From contig NZ_FUZT01000013.1 in NCBI RefSeq assembly GCF_900167445.1, forward strand, positions 80,329-144,328: a stretch of DNA of 64,000 nucleotides, read 5' to 3'. This document shows positions 51,654-59,372 of the stretch, in pieces. The notes under the pieces were generated by a model that was not told the origin of the DNA, made no database searches, and saw nothing but the letters and a program-made list of their open reading frames with translations. The position numbers were made by a program, and so were the translations under genes. How positions within the stretch are numbered: the stretch's first letter is position 1; each line of letters opens with the position of its first letter. The DNA comes from Maledivibacter halophilus (GTDB lineage Bacteria > Bacillota > Clostridia > Peptostreptococcales > Caminicellaceae).

Positions 51654-52826
51654 ATGAAATTATTAATAAAAAATGCAAATGTCATAACTCCCTGGGAAGT
51701 GCTGAAGGAACATTCGGTATTGATAGAAAACGATAAGATAAAAAAAATAGAAGAAAATGATAATTTAGATGAAAATTGTTGTAATAAAGTAATCGATGCC
51801 AAAGGTAATTATCTTTCTCCGGGTTTCATTGATATTCATAATCATGGGAATTTTGGTTATGATACAATGGATGCTTCATTTGAAGCCTTGGATTCTATGG
51901 CGAATTTTCATTTGAAAAATGGAGTTACTGGATTTTTAGCCACAACAATGACAGATTCATATGAAAAAATAGAAAGAGCCTTAAAAAATACTGCGAATTA
52001 TATAGATGTTCAGAATAGAGAGAAGGGAAGTTCTCAGGTGCTGGGTATATATTTAGAAGGACCATATTTTTCTGAAGAAAAAAAAGGAGCCCAACCCCTT
52101 GAATATATTAAAAATCCGAATATTAATGAACTTGGAAATTTTATAGATGCATCTAGAGGACATATAAAAATAGTATCTATAGCACCAGAGTTAGAGGGTT
52201 CATTTGAAATAATATCTTATCTGAAATCAAATAATATTAATATTGCTGTCGGTCACACCAATTCAACTTTTTCAAAAGCAAAGGAAGCAATAGATAAAGG
52301 TGTTACAATTACTACTCATCTTTTTAATGGTATGAGGGGCTTTTCTCATAGAGAACCAGGTATATTAGGAGCGGTTCTTATTGATGATAGAGTTTTATGT
52401 GAAATTATATGTGATGGTATACATCTGCATACTGCAGCCATAAAACTTGCTGTAAAAATGAAGGGAACAAAGGGAATAATATTGATTTCCGATGCAATGA
52501 GAGCAGCTGGGCTGGAAGATGGAGAATATACCCTTGGAGGACAAAAGGTATTTGTAAAGAACAATGAGGCAAAGCTATTTGATGGAACACTGGCAGGTTC
52601 AACATTAACTCTAAATAAAGCTGTTTATAATATGGTTCATAAGCTTAATTTACCTCTTAAGGATGCTGTAGTAATGGCCAGTTTAAATCCTGCTAAGGCT
52701 GTGGGCTTATCTGATCAGAAGGGGAGTATAGAGATAGGTAAGGATGGAGACCTAATAATATTTGATGAGAAAATTAATGTATCTACAGCTATTGTGAATG
52801 GAAAGATTTTGTATTTAAAGGATTAG
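51654..52826 (+). CDS. nagA: N-acetylglucosamine-6-phosphate deacetylase
   Basis: The protein has 390 residues of the amidohydrolase fold: GFIDIHNHGNFGYDTMDAS (His62, His64), YLEGPYFSEEKKGAQ with the metal-binding Glu, AVGHTNSTF, THLFNGMRGF and ISDAMRAAG (catalytic Asp). It removes acetate from GlcNAc-6-P, or in homologues GalNAc-6-P. A GGAGGG site supports the start. No nagB deaminase is in the window. It suggests the PTS sugar is an N-acetylhexosamine. Confidence 0.93.
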   Translation: MKLLIKNANVITPWEVLKEHSVLIENDKIKKIEENDNLDENCCNKVIDAKGNYLSPGFIDIHNHGNFGYDTMDASFEALDSMANFHLKNGVTGFLATTMTDSYEKIERALKNTANYIDVQNREKGSSQVLGIYLEGPYFSEEKKGAQPLEYIKNPNINELGNFIDASRGHIKIVSIAPELEGSFEIISYLKSNNINIAVGHTNSTFSKAKEAIDKGVTITTHLFNGMRGFSHREPGILGAVLIDDRVLCEIICDGIHLHTAAIKLAVKMKGTKGIILISDAMRAAGLEDGEYTLGGQKVFVKNNEAKLFDGTLAGSTLTLNKAVYNMVHKLNLPLKDAVVMASLNPAKAVGLSDQKGSIEIGKDGDLIIFDEKINVSTAIVNGKILYLKD

Positions 52827-52993
52827 TAAGATAAATTTTATATAAAAGGGTTGTAGATTTCCTAAGTAAAAACAAGTAAAAAAATGTTCTAACTAATTAT
52901 TTCCCCCTATATTCATTTGAAATATCTGGATAATCATATATAATGTTTATTGAATACAATATATGAATAATGCTCTAAATGTGAAATTTAACA

Positions 52994-53097
52994 TATAGTA
53001 AAACAAATTCAAAAGTAAATTTATACATCAAAAAAATCGTAAGAACAGTCATATTTTTAGGATGTATAAATTAATTGTTGTACTGGAATATCCATAG
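52994..53097. repeat. Leader palindrome repeat, family A, copy 5
   Basis: This 104-bp copy runs from TATAGTAAAACAAATTC to GTTGTACTGGAATATCCATA. It ends 57 bp before the start codon of the TPR protein. The gap around it (52827-53154) shows no other feature. Confidence 0.75.
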
Positions 53098-53154
53098 TTT
53101 GCAGCTTAAGACTACAAAATTGTATTTATGGAAATTTTCAGCAGGGGGAAAACC

Positions 53155-55587
53155 ATGAAAAATGAAAAAAATATAAAAAAATCAAAATTATCTACAGCCA
53201 TTATTGCTTTATCAATAATTTTACTATTAACATATTTTTTCTGGGATAAAGCAGTTTTTGTTATTGACAGACATTTACCATCATTCGGAGATGAAGAAAA
53301 GTCTAATGAATATTATGAACGAATTGCAAGCAAATTAAGTAATAAAACTATAGCAATTAAACGTGGTAATTTGCAGATTAAAAGAATATTAGAAGGTTAT
53401 AATTATAGCTATTTTAATGATATGCAGATTAGCCCTACAATGTGGGCTAGAGGTGGCAACACTGTTAGTATAAAAAGTTTTTCCAATGCAAATGAAGATT
53501 ATAGACTTATTAAAGAAAAAAACAAGCCAGGTAATATTTTAGGTGAATATGAAATAGGAATTAGTATTTTAAACTGGTTTGGTGGAAATTCAAATAAGGC
53601 TATTAAAATACTTGAAGATCTTAATTATTTAAAAAATGAGAAATTAGAAATTACTAGACAGTTGAATTTAGCTGCAATGTATATAGGTTTAAGTAGATTT
53701 GAAGAAGCTGAAGAATTAGTTCTTAAAACCCTAAAAGAAAATGATTCCTATAATTATTTTAAAAGAGATCTTCTTTCCTATATATATTTTTTTAGGGGAG
53801 AATACGATAGATTTGAGGAAATAAACTCATATAAATATAAAACTTTAGAATATAAAGATAATAAAATAACCGGTGTTAAACATAATGATGATGAAAAAGA
53901 TATTCCATCATGGAATGAAATAGAATCTTTAAGTCCATATTTAAAGATTTTGGAAGAACTAAAATATATAATTGGAGATATGAAGCTTGATAAAGAGTAT
54001 TATGAAAATAAAGAAAAAACCAATAATAGCATGACTGGATATGTTAAATATAATGATAAACCCCTTAGAGGAATGGTGGTATATCTTAAAAAGAGCAAAG
54101 ACAATGGAATGAGTACAGGAGGCTTTCTGAGTGAGGAAATATATGGAATAACCGATGAAAATGGAAGATACGAGATAAAAAATATTCCCAATCAAGATTA
54201 TAATATTGGGTTATATGGTAGCTGGAATCAAATACAGGGAAAACAATTAAAGTTAATAAGAAAAAATATAAGCTTTGATGGAAATACTTCTAAAAGGGAA
54301 AATATTGAGCTTTATGATTGCATCAAACTAAAAGAATTAAAATATATAGATGATAATAAAATTAAAATAACCTGGGAAAATCCTGCAGGAGATGGATTTG
54401 AATATGGCATAATCTTTGGTGAGATTAGAGACAACAATAGTGGATTAGAAATTGCAGATTTTTCTTATATCAATTCAATTAAAACAATGGAAAATTCTAT
54501 CGAAATAGATTTAAATAAGCTTAAAAAAATTTCTATAGGGAATGTATATTCTTGGGGAGAGGGATTTGTAGAGCCCTATCAAGTAATTGAACCATTATAT
54601 CATAAAGGACAATATGCTGTTGAAATTAATGCTTATCCGATAAATGAAGATTATAAGTTTATTGGCAGTGATAACTATGGTGTTTATGGTAATAAACTAT
54701 ATGATTCCTTATTTGTTGAAGGAAATCAGTGGAATAAAGGAGATAAACTACTTTTACAAAAGAAGTATCCTGAGGCTATTAGATGGTTTGAAAATAAATT
54801 AAAGGAAGATCCTGAAGATATTCATTCTATGAAGATTTTATCTACTGTATGTTCCCATGGCTATAGAGGAAAAGGAGGTGGGGGTGGATTAACAGGGCAG
54901 GATATAAAGAAAGGAATAAAATATACTGAAATGTTAATGGGGAAAATTGGAGAAACAGAACATATATTAAATACCCTTGCTGATTTATATAAAAGAGACG
55001 GGCAATATGAAAAAGCTATAGAATATTATTTGAAAAGCGTTCAAAATACTGATGTAGCTTATGAATACAGGCAAATAGGGGATATATATATGAAGATGAA
55101 TAAATGGCATGAAGCATTGAAATATTATAGTTTATATTTTGATAATAGCTCTTATGAAAATTATTCCGATATTTTATTGTTAAGTATTCTTATGGATGAT
55201 AAAGAAAATGTTTTAAAATATAGTAAACTACTAGAGAATGAAGATTATTATATTGATTATAAAAAATCCTTTGAAAAATACATAAATATGAGCAGAGATG
55301 AATATATAGAATTATATAAACTGATAAATCAGGAAAAAATTGAAGAAGCCAGGAGTTTAATAAAGGATGATGAATCAGATTTTGGGGATTTTTACAGAGG
55401 ATTATTACTTCTTGCTAAAAAGCATGCATACTATGAGGGAAAAGAAAAAGAAGAAGAAATGTATTATAATTTTTATCAGGCACAAGGAAATAAAACTTTA
55501 AAATTATTAATGAAATATTTCGGACAAAAAGAAATAGTTAGCAGCTTCGGAGATGTACATTATGCTCCAAGAAATAAAGATAAATAA
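53155..55587 (+). CDS. Membrane-anchored protein with carboxypeptidase-regulatory-like and TPR domains
   Basis: The protein has 810 residues from ATG 53155, after AGGGGG; a longer in-frame start at 53128 lacks a site. One N-terminal membrane helix (about 12-28) is followed by a helical region (about 60-280). A beta-sandwich of the CarboxypepD_reg type (about 293-375, MTGYVKYNDKPLRGMVVYLK, GITDENGRYEIKNIP) comes next, then a second beta-rich, fibronectin-like region (about 385-520). TPR repeats fill about 520-780, including LNTLADLYKRDGQYEKAIEY. The bulk is predicted outside the membrane. I know no characterised homologue. It is transcribed alone and preceded by a family A repeat. Confidence 0.8.
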   Translation: MKNEKNIKKSKLSTAIIALSIILLLTYFFWDKAVFVIDRHLPSFGDEEKSNEYYERIASKLSNKTIAIKRGNLQIKRILEGYNYSYFNDMQISPTMWARGGNTVSIKSFSNANEDYRLIKEKNKPGNILGEYEIGISILNWFGGNSNKAIKILEDLNYLKNEKLEITRQLNLAAMYIGLSRFEEAEELVLKTLKENDSYNYFKRDLLSYIYFFRGEYDRFEEINSYKYKTLEYKDNKITGVKHNDDEKDIPSWNEIESLSPYLKILEELKYIIGDMKLDKEYYENKEKTNNSMTGYVKYNDKPLRGMVVYLKKSKDNGMSTGGFLSEEIYGITDENGRYEIKNIPNQDYNIGLYGSWNQIQGKQLKLIRKNISFDGNTSKRENIELYDCIKLKELKYIDDNKIKITWENPAGDGFEYGIIFGEIRDNNSGLEIADFSYINSIKTMENSIEIDLNKLKKISIGNVYSWGEGFVEPYQVIEPLYHKGQYAVEINAYPINEDYKFIGSDNYGVYGNKLYDSLFVEGNQWNKGDKLLLQKKYPEAIRWFENKLKEDPEDIHSMKILSTVCSHGYRGKGGGGGLTGQDIKKGIKYTEMLMGKIGETEHILNTLADLYKRDGQYEKAIEYYLKSVQNTDVAYEYRQIGDIYMKMNKWHEALKYYSLYFDNSSYENYSDILLLSILMDDKENVLKYSKLLENEDYYIDYKKSFEKYINMSRDEYIELYKLINQEKIEEARSLIKDDESDFGDFYRGLLLLAKKHAYYEGKEKEEEMYYNFYQAQGNKTLKLLMKYFGQKEIVSSFGDVHYAPRNKDK

Positions 55588-55785
55588 ATTCAAAGCAACT
55601 TTTTGTGCTAGCTTGGATATCGGAAGTTTTAATATTTCCTTTTCGTTCATGTAATAAACCCGTTTTTTTATATAAACTTGAAGGAAAAAACAAGTTTGTT
55701 AAAATCACTCAAATGAAATATTAAAACTCCCTAAGTTATATTTAAAAGCAAAAAATTTGATTTATTAGTACAACAGGTTAAAGTA
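55588..55785. repeat. Full-length family C repeat
   Basis: This ~198-bp element contains the left end (TTTGTGCTAGCTTGGATATC), an arm AGTTTTAATATTTCC that returns as GAAATATTAAAACT, the core ATAAACCCGTTTTTTTATAT with AAAAAACAAGTTTGT, and the right end TTAGTACAACAGGTTAAA. It is the most complete copy of the family and can fold into a long imperfect hairpin. Confidence 0.65.
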
Positions 55786-55792
55786 AAAAAAC

Positions 55793-55824
55793 AAAGAAGC
55801 CCAATATCATATTAGGCTTCTTTT
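55793..55824. terminator. Bidirectional terminator between TPR gene and uracil permease
   Basis: AAGAAGCC and GGCTTCTT surround a 13-nt loop. TTTT follows on the plus strand and a T-rich run follows on the minus strand, so it can end both converging units. Confidence 0.85.
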
Positions 55825-55849
55825 AATACAGAATAAAGTTTATTACGGA

Positions 55850-57130
55850 TTAAATATCCTTAGGCAATATTTTATTTAATATTATACCAATTATTGCAGC
55901 CAATGCCATTCCTTCTAATGTAACATTAAAGTATGGAATTGGTAATGATGCGCCACCTAGACCAAGTACTAGTATTACTGCAGATATTATAAGATTTCTT
56001 GATTTTCCAAAGTCAATATTGTGTTCAACTAATGATTTAGCTCCAATTGATGCAATCATACCAAAGAGGACTATTGAAATCCCGCCTACAACCGATGTCG
56101 GTATTGTCTTAATTACAGCTCCAATCTTAGGCATTATACCTAAAAGGATTGCAAATACTGCAGCTATTCTTATTATAAATGGGTCATGAACCCTTGTAAG
56201 GGCTAAAACTCCTGTATTTTCTGAATAAGTGGTATTGGCAGGGCCACCAAACATTGCTGAAATAGATGTTGCCAAACCATCACCTATTAATGTTCTATGA
56301 AGTCCGGGATTTTTAATAAAATCCTTATTAACTGTAGTACCTATAGCTAAAACATCACCTATATGTTCTATCATAGTTGCAACAGCAATTGGAGCAACTA
56401 TCATAATAGTTTCAAAACTGAATTTTGCCATTCTAAAGGCTGGTACTCCAACCCAGGCAGCTTCCTTCATTGGTGTAAAATCTACATTTCCAGTTATAAG
56501 AGCCACAATATATCCACCTGTAAGACCTATAAGTACAGGTAAAACTTTTAAAAATCCTCTGCCATATATGCTAACTGCTGTAACTATTCCAAAGCTTACT
56601 ATAGCAAGGAACCAATTTCCTGAAGCCATATCTATAGCTGTTGGAGCAAGCTTAAGACCTATTACTAAGATAATTGGTCCAGTAACTATGGGAGGAAAGA
56701 AGCTAATGATCTTTTCTACTCCAAAGATTGCCACAAGACCAGCCATCAATAGATATACTATACCAGCCACAACTAGTCCACCTTGAGCATAGGCCAAGGC
56801 TTCTCCAAATAGTGGACTTCCAAAGGCTTCTTCAGCAGCATTAGTTCCAGTTTTTAATAATAAAACAGACATAATAGGGGCAATAAATGCAAAGGAAGAA
56901 CCTAAGAAGGCTGGAATTTTTCCATTAGTAACTAAGTGAAATAATAAAGTGCCGATACCAGCCATAAAAAGGGCCACTGAAATATCGAAGCCTGTAATAA
57001 TTGGAACTAAAACTGTAGCTCCAAACATAGTAAAGGTGTGTTGAATACCTAAAATTATTTTCTTTTGTAAAGAAATCTGATTAAGATTACCTGCAATATC
57101 CTTAGGGGATAAAATATTGTCATTATTCAT
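55850..57130 (-). CDS. uraA: Uracil/xanthine permease (NCS2 family)
   Basis: The protein has 426 residues and about twelve or more membrane segments. Family marks are TMFGATVLVPIITGFD near residue 35 and GGPANTTYSENTGVLALT (about 295-312), the NCS2 signature before the substrate site. Uracil specificity is inferred from its place after pyrB-pyrI on the minus strand. A GGAGC ribosome binding site lies upstream. It probably belongs to the pyrB transcript, with an internal hairpin in the gap. Confidence 0.9.
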   Translation of the reverse strand: MNNDNILSPKDIAGNLNQISLQKKIILGIQHTFTMFGATVLVPIITGFDISVALFMAGIGTLLFHLVTNGKIPAFLGSSFAFIAPIMSVLLLKTGTNAAEEAFGSPLFGEALAYAQGGLVVAGIVYLLMAGLVAIFGVEKIISFFPPIVTGPIILVIGLKLAPTAIDMASGNWFLAIVSFGIVTAVSIYGRGFLKVLPVLIGLTGGYIVALITGNVDFTPMKEAAWVGVPAFRMAKFSFETIMIVAPIAVATMIEHIGDVLAIGTTVNKDFIKNPGLHRTLIGDGLATSISAMFGGPANTTYSENTGVLALTRVHDPFIIRIAAVFAILLGIMPKIGAVIKTIPTSVVGGISIVLFGMIASIGAKSLVEHNIDFGKSRNLIISAVILVLGLGGASLPIPYFNVTLEGMALAAIIGIILNKILPKDI

Positions 57131-57192
57131 ATATGGTGCTCCTTTCCTTTACCTATAGTATCAATAAATGATTAAAACATATTACACAAATC

Positions 57193-57214
57193 GGAAGTCC
57201 TAATTAGGACTTCC
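57193..57214. terminator. Perfect 22-bp palindrome between pyrI and the permease gene
   Basis: GGAAGTCCTAATTAGGACTT ending in CC is a perfect palindrome. Neither strand has a clear T run after it, so it may be a weak terminator, an RNA-processing hairpin, or a protein-binding site. Confidence 0.5.
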
Positions 57215-57242
57215 CTTAAAATATATTAATAAATGATGTTTA

Positions 57243-57671
57243 CTATAATTTATATTTTGTTATTTCGTCACAAAAGCTGCATTTGTATTCTAACTTTTCC
57301 TTTGAAACCAATGAGAATATTGGATCCATATAATCATCTGAGTTCGTAATGCAGCGTGGGTTTTGACATTTAATTAGTCCTTTAACCTTTTCAGGAATAC
57401 AAACCCTTTTTTTATCTATAAGTTTCCCATCTTTAATAAAATTTATAGATATATTTTCATCGATTAAACCAAGTAAGTTTAAATCAATATCAAAGGTGTT
57501 TTCTATTTTAATTATGTCTTTTTTTCCCAGGACCTTACTTTCAACATTTATTAATAAAACTACTGGACTTTCGGCTTTATAAAGCTCAAGCTTATTAAAA
57601 ATTTTAAGGCCATTTCCAGATTTAATATGATCAATAACAATGCCGTTTTCTATTTGTTTTACCTCAAGCAT
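57243..57671 (-). CDS. pyrI: Aspartate carbamoyltransferase regulatory subunit
   Basis: The protein has 142 residues. The N-terminal allosteric domain (1-95) contains the family-type NGIVIDHIKSGNGLKIF. The C-terminal zinc domain has four cysteines, Cys102, Cys107, Cys131 and Cys134 (KCQNPRC and KCSFCDE). It binds nucleotides and modulates PyrB. The ATG directly abuts the pyrB stop, with GGAGGTGG inside pyrB, so the subunits are made together. Confidence 0.95.
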   Translation of the reverse strand: MLEVKQIENGIVIDHIKSGNGLKIFNKLELYKAESPVVLLINVESKVLGKKDIIKIENTFDIDLNLLGLIDENISINFIKDGKLIDKKRVCIPEKVKGLIKCQNPRCITNSDDYMDPIFSLVSKEKLEYKCSFCDEITKYKL

Positions 57672-58601
57672 TTATTCCACCTCCAAAAGTTTTGTTATAA
57701 GGGCCATTCTTACATATACACCCATTTTAGCTTGGTCAAAGTAATGAGCTCTTTTATCGGCATCAACTTCATAGGAAATCTCATTAACCCTTGGTAGTGG
57801 ATGCATTATTATCATATCATCTTTGCCATTTTCAATTTTTTCATTATTTAGAATATAGGAATTTTTCAATTTTAAATAGTCCTCTTCATTAAAAAAACGT
57901 TCTTTTTGAATTCGAGTCATGTATAAAATATCAAGCTGATCTATAACCTGTTCAATATATCGAACTTCTTCAATTTCTATATCACAGCTATCCTTTAGGT
58001 ATCTTTTTAAAGATTCTGGTAAAGTTAATTCTTCAGGGGATATTAAAACAAACTTTTTGGTATTGAATCTTGCCATGGTTTTGATAAGAGAATGAACGGT
58101 TCTTCCGTTTTTAAGGTCACCACATAATCCTATTACATGGTTTTCAAGACTGCCTTTATATTTATGGATAGTAAGAAGATCAGTGAGGGTTTGAGTTGGA
58201 TGTAAGTGTCCTCCATCACCGGCATTTATTACAGGAATTTCTGAGTACATTGAAGCTAGCTTTGGAGTACCTTCCTTTGGATGTCTCATAACAGCTATAT
58301 CAGCATAATGGGATATGCATCTTATTGTGTCTGCTACACTTTCTCCTTTTTTTACTGAGCTTGTATTGGCATCACTAAATCCAAGTACATTACCTCCAAG
58401 TCTAAGCATTGCAGATTCAAAGCTGAATTTAGTTCTTGTGCTTGGCTCATAAAAAAGTGTAGCCATGATTTTTCCCTTGCAGATATCTGAGTAATCCTTT
58501 GGAGAATTGTAGATTTTCTCTCCAAGCTTAACTAGTTCTAATATTTCTTCATTTGAGTACTTATTAAGGTTGATTAAGTGTTTAATATTTTTTTTCATCA
58601 T
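57672..58601 (-). CDS. pyrB: Aspartate carbamoyltransferase catalytic subunit
   Basis: The protein has 309 residues. The carbamoyl-phosphate motif is FYEPSTRTKFSFESAM (about 50-65), and MHPLPRVNEIS lies near residue 265. It condenses carbamoyl phosphate and aspartate. A strong AAGGAGGAG site precedes ATG 58601. That site overlaps the foot of a second PyrR-type stem in the leader, so translation as well as transcription may respond to pyrimidines. Confidence 0.97.
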   Translation of the reverse strand: MMKKNIKHLINLNKYSNEEILELVKLGEKIYNSPKDYSDICKGKIMATLFYEPSTRTKFSFESAMLRLGGNVLGFSDANTSSVKKGESVADTIRCISHYADIAVMRHPKEGTPKLASMYSEIPVINAGDGGHLHPTQTLTDLLTIHKYKGSLENHVIGLCGDLKNGRTVHSLIKTMARFNTKKFVLISPEELTLPESLKRYLKDSCDIEIEEVRYIEQVIDQLDILYMTRIQKERFFNEEDYLKLKNSYILNNEKIENGKDDMIIMHPLPRVNEISYEVDADKRAHYFDQAKMGVYVRMALITKLLEVE

Positions 58602-58613
58602 AAAATCACTCCT

Positions 58614-58644
58614 CCTTGTTGACCTCGCTGGATCAAATTAAAGG
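58614..58644 (-). promoter_or_regulatory. Second PyrR-binding stem-loop, overlapping the pyrB ribosome binding site
   Basis: On the minus strand, CCTTTAATTTGATCCA then GCGAGGTCAACAAGG forms the PyrR-type stem with the GATCCAGCGAGGTC loop. It lies after the terminator and its 3' arm includes the first bases of the AAGGAGGAG site. PyrR bound here would hide the ribosome binding site. Confidence 0.75.
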
Positions 58645-58648
58645 TACT

Positions 58649-58687
58649 AAAAAAACCTTCGATTACCATGAGGATAAAAGAAGGTTT
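58649..58687 (-). terminator. Attenuator terminator in the pyrB leader
   Basis: On the minus strand, AAACCTTC and GAAGGTTT pair around a longer interior and are followed by T7. It lies between the two PyrR stems. Confidence 0.85.
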
Positions 58688-58754
58688 AATAATCTAAGCA
58701 CATTTTTAGCAATTACAATATTGCATTTGCTATCAATTATTTTATTTCTCATAC

Positions 58755-58785
58755 CTTTTTAACCTCACGGGGTTAATTTAAAGGT
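58755..58785 (-). promoter_or_regulatory. First PyrR-binding stem-loop of the pyrB leader
   Basis: On the minus strand, CCTTTAAATTAACCCC then GTGAGGTTAAAAAGG contains the conserved ACCCCGTGAGGTT loop. It lies upstream of the terminator and acts as the anti-antiterminator of a standard PyrR attenuator. Confidence 0.85.
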
Positions 58786-58809
58786 GCTAATTATTTATTT
58801 ATCGTACTA

Positions 58810-58838
58810 ATGTTAACATACAAAAAAAATAATGTCAA
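58810..58838 (-). promoter_or_regulatory. pyrB promoter
   Basis: On the minus strand, TTGACA (58838-58833) and TAACAT (58815-58810) are 17 bp apart, about 25 nt before the first PyrR stem. Confidence 0.8.
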
Positions 58839-58884
58839 TAAGTAGATGGTCTAAATATATATTGGTAAAATATTCAATTTAGAA

Positions 58885-59014
58885 ATATAGTTTCCTATGT
58901 TTTATTAGGAAAACTATATCTTGGGGCTTGCTAAAAAATGTGGAGGCTGTCTATGTCTCAGGCCTAAGAACTGATGCCCTGTCAGTTCTACGAATTTTTC
59001 TGAAATCTTTCAGA
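58885..59014. other. Structured region between the divergent pyrB and pyrC promoters
   Basis: Three inverted repeats lie in a row: ATATAGTTTCCTA / TAGGAAAACTATAT (58885-58919), AGAACTGA / TCAGTTCT (58967-58989) and TCTGAAA / TTTCAGA (58999-59015). The second is followed by ATTTTT, like a terminator. It could be a small RNA gene or a decayed repeat. No open frame is supported. Confidence 0.35.
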
Positions 59015-59053
59015 TAGTTTTCACTTTAAGAAACAGAAATATCCCACTATAGA

Positions 59054-59082
59054 TTGACATATAAATTTATCTGTGTTAGTAT
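59054..59082 (+). promoter_or_regulatory. pyrC operon promoter
   Basis: TTGACA (59054-59059) and TAGTAT (59077-59082) with a 17-bp spacer lie about 25 nt before the PyrR stem. Confidence 0.82.
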
Positions 59083-59106
59083 TTAGAAAAATAAATACAG
59101 GTAGTA

Positions 59107-59206
59107 CCTTTAAATTGGTCCAGAGAGGCCGGAAAGGTAAAAATAAAAATTGTATCTATAAATAGGTAAGTTATGCCTTCCGTTTCTCTAAATGGAAGGT
59201 TTTTTG
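59107..59206 (+). promoter_or_regulatory. PyrR-controlled attenuator leader of pyrC
   Basis: CCTTTAAATTGGTCCA then GAGAGGCCGGAAAGG (59107-59137) is the PyrR stem with the GGTCCAGAGAGGCC loop. The terminator CCTTCC / GGAAGG plus T6 is at 59176-59206. A family A repeat follows directly after it. Confidence 0.92.
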
Positions 59207-59209
59207 TTA

Positions 59210-59313
59210 TATAGATTTTCCATAGCAAAACTTAATTTATGAATATCAAAATATCTGATATTTATGGGGCGATTTGATATGTATAAATTGACTGTTTTGC
59301 TGGAATATCTATA
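59210..59313. repeat. Leader palindrome repeat, family A, copy 6
   Basis: This 104-bp copy has both ends nearly complete: TATAGATTTTCCATAGCAAA at the left and TTTTGCTGGAATATCTATA at the right. It sits between the pyrC attenuator and the pyrC ribosome binding site. Confidence 0.78.
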
Positions 59314-59372
59314 AGTAAATACCTGTGAGGTTAAGTTAAATATATTACTAATACAATTATGGAGGTGGGAAA

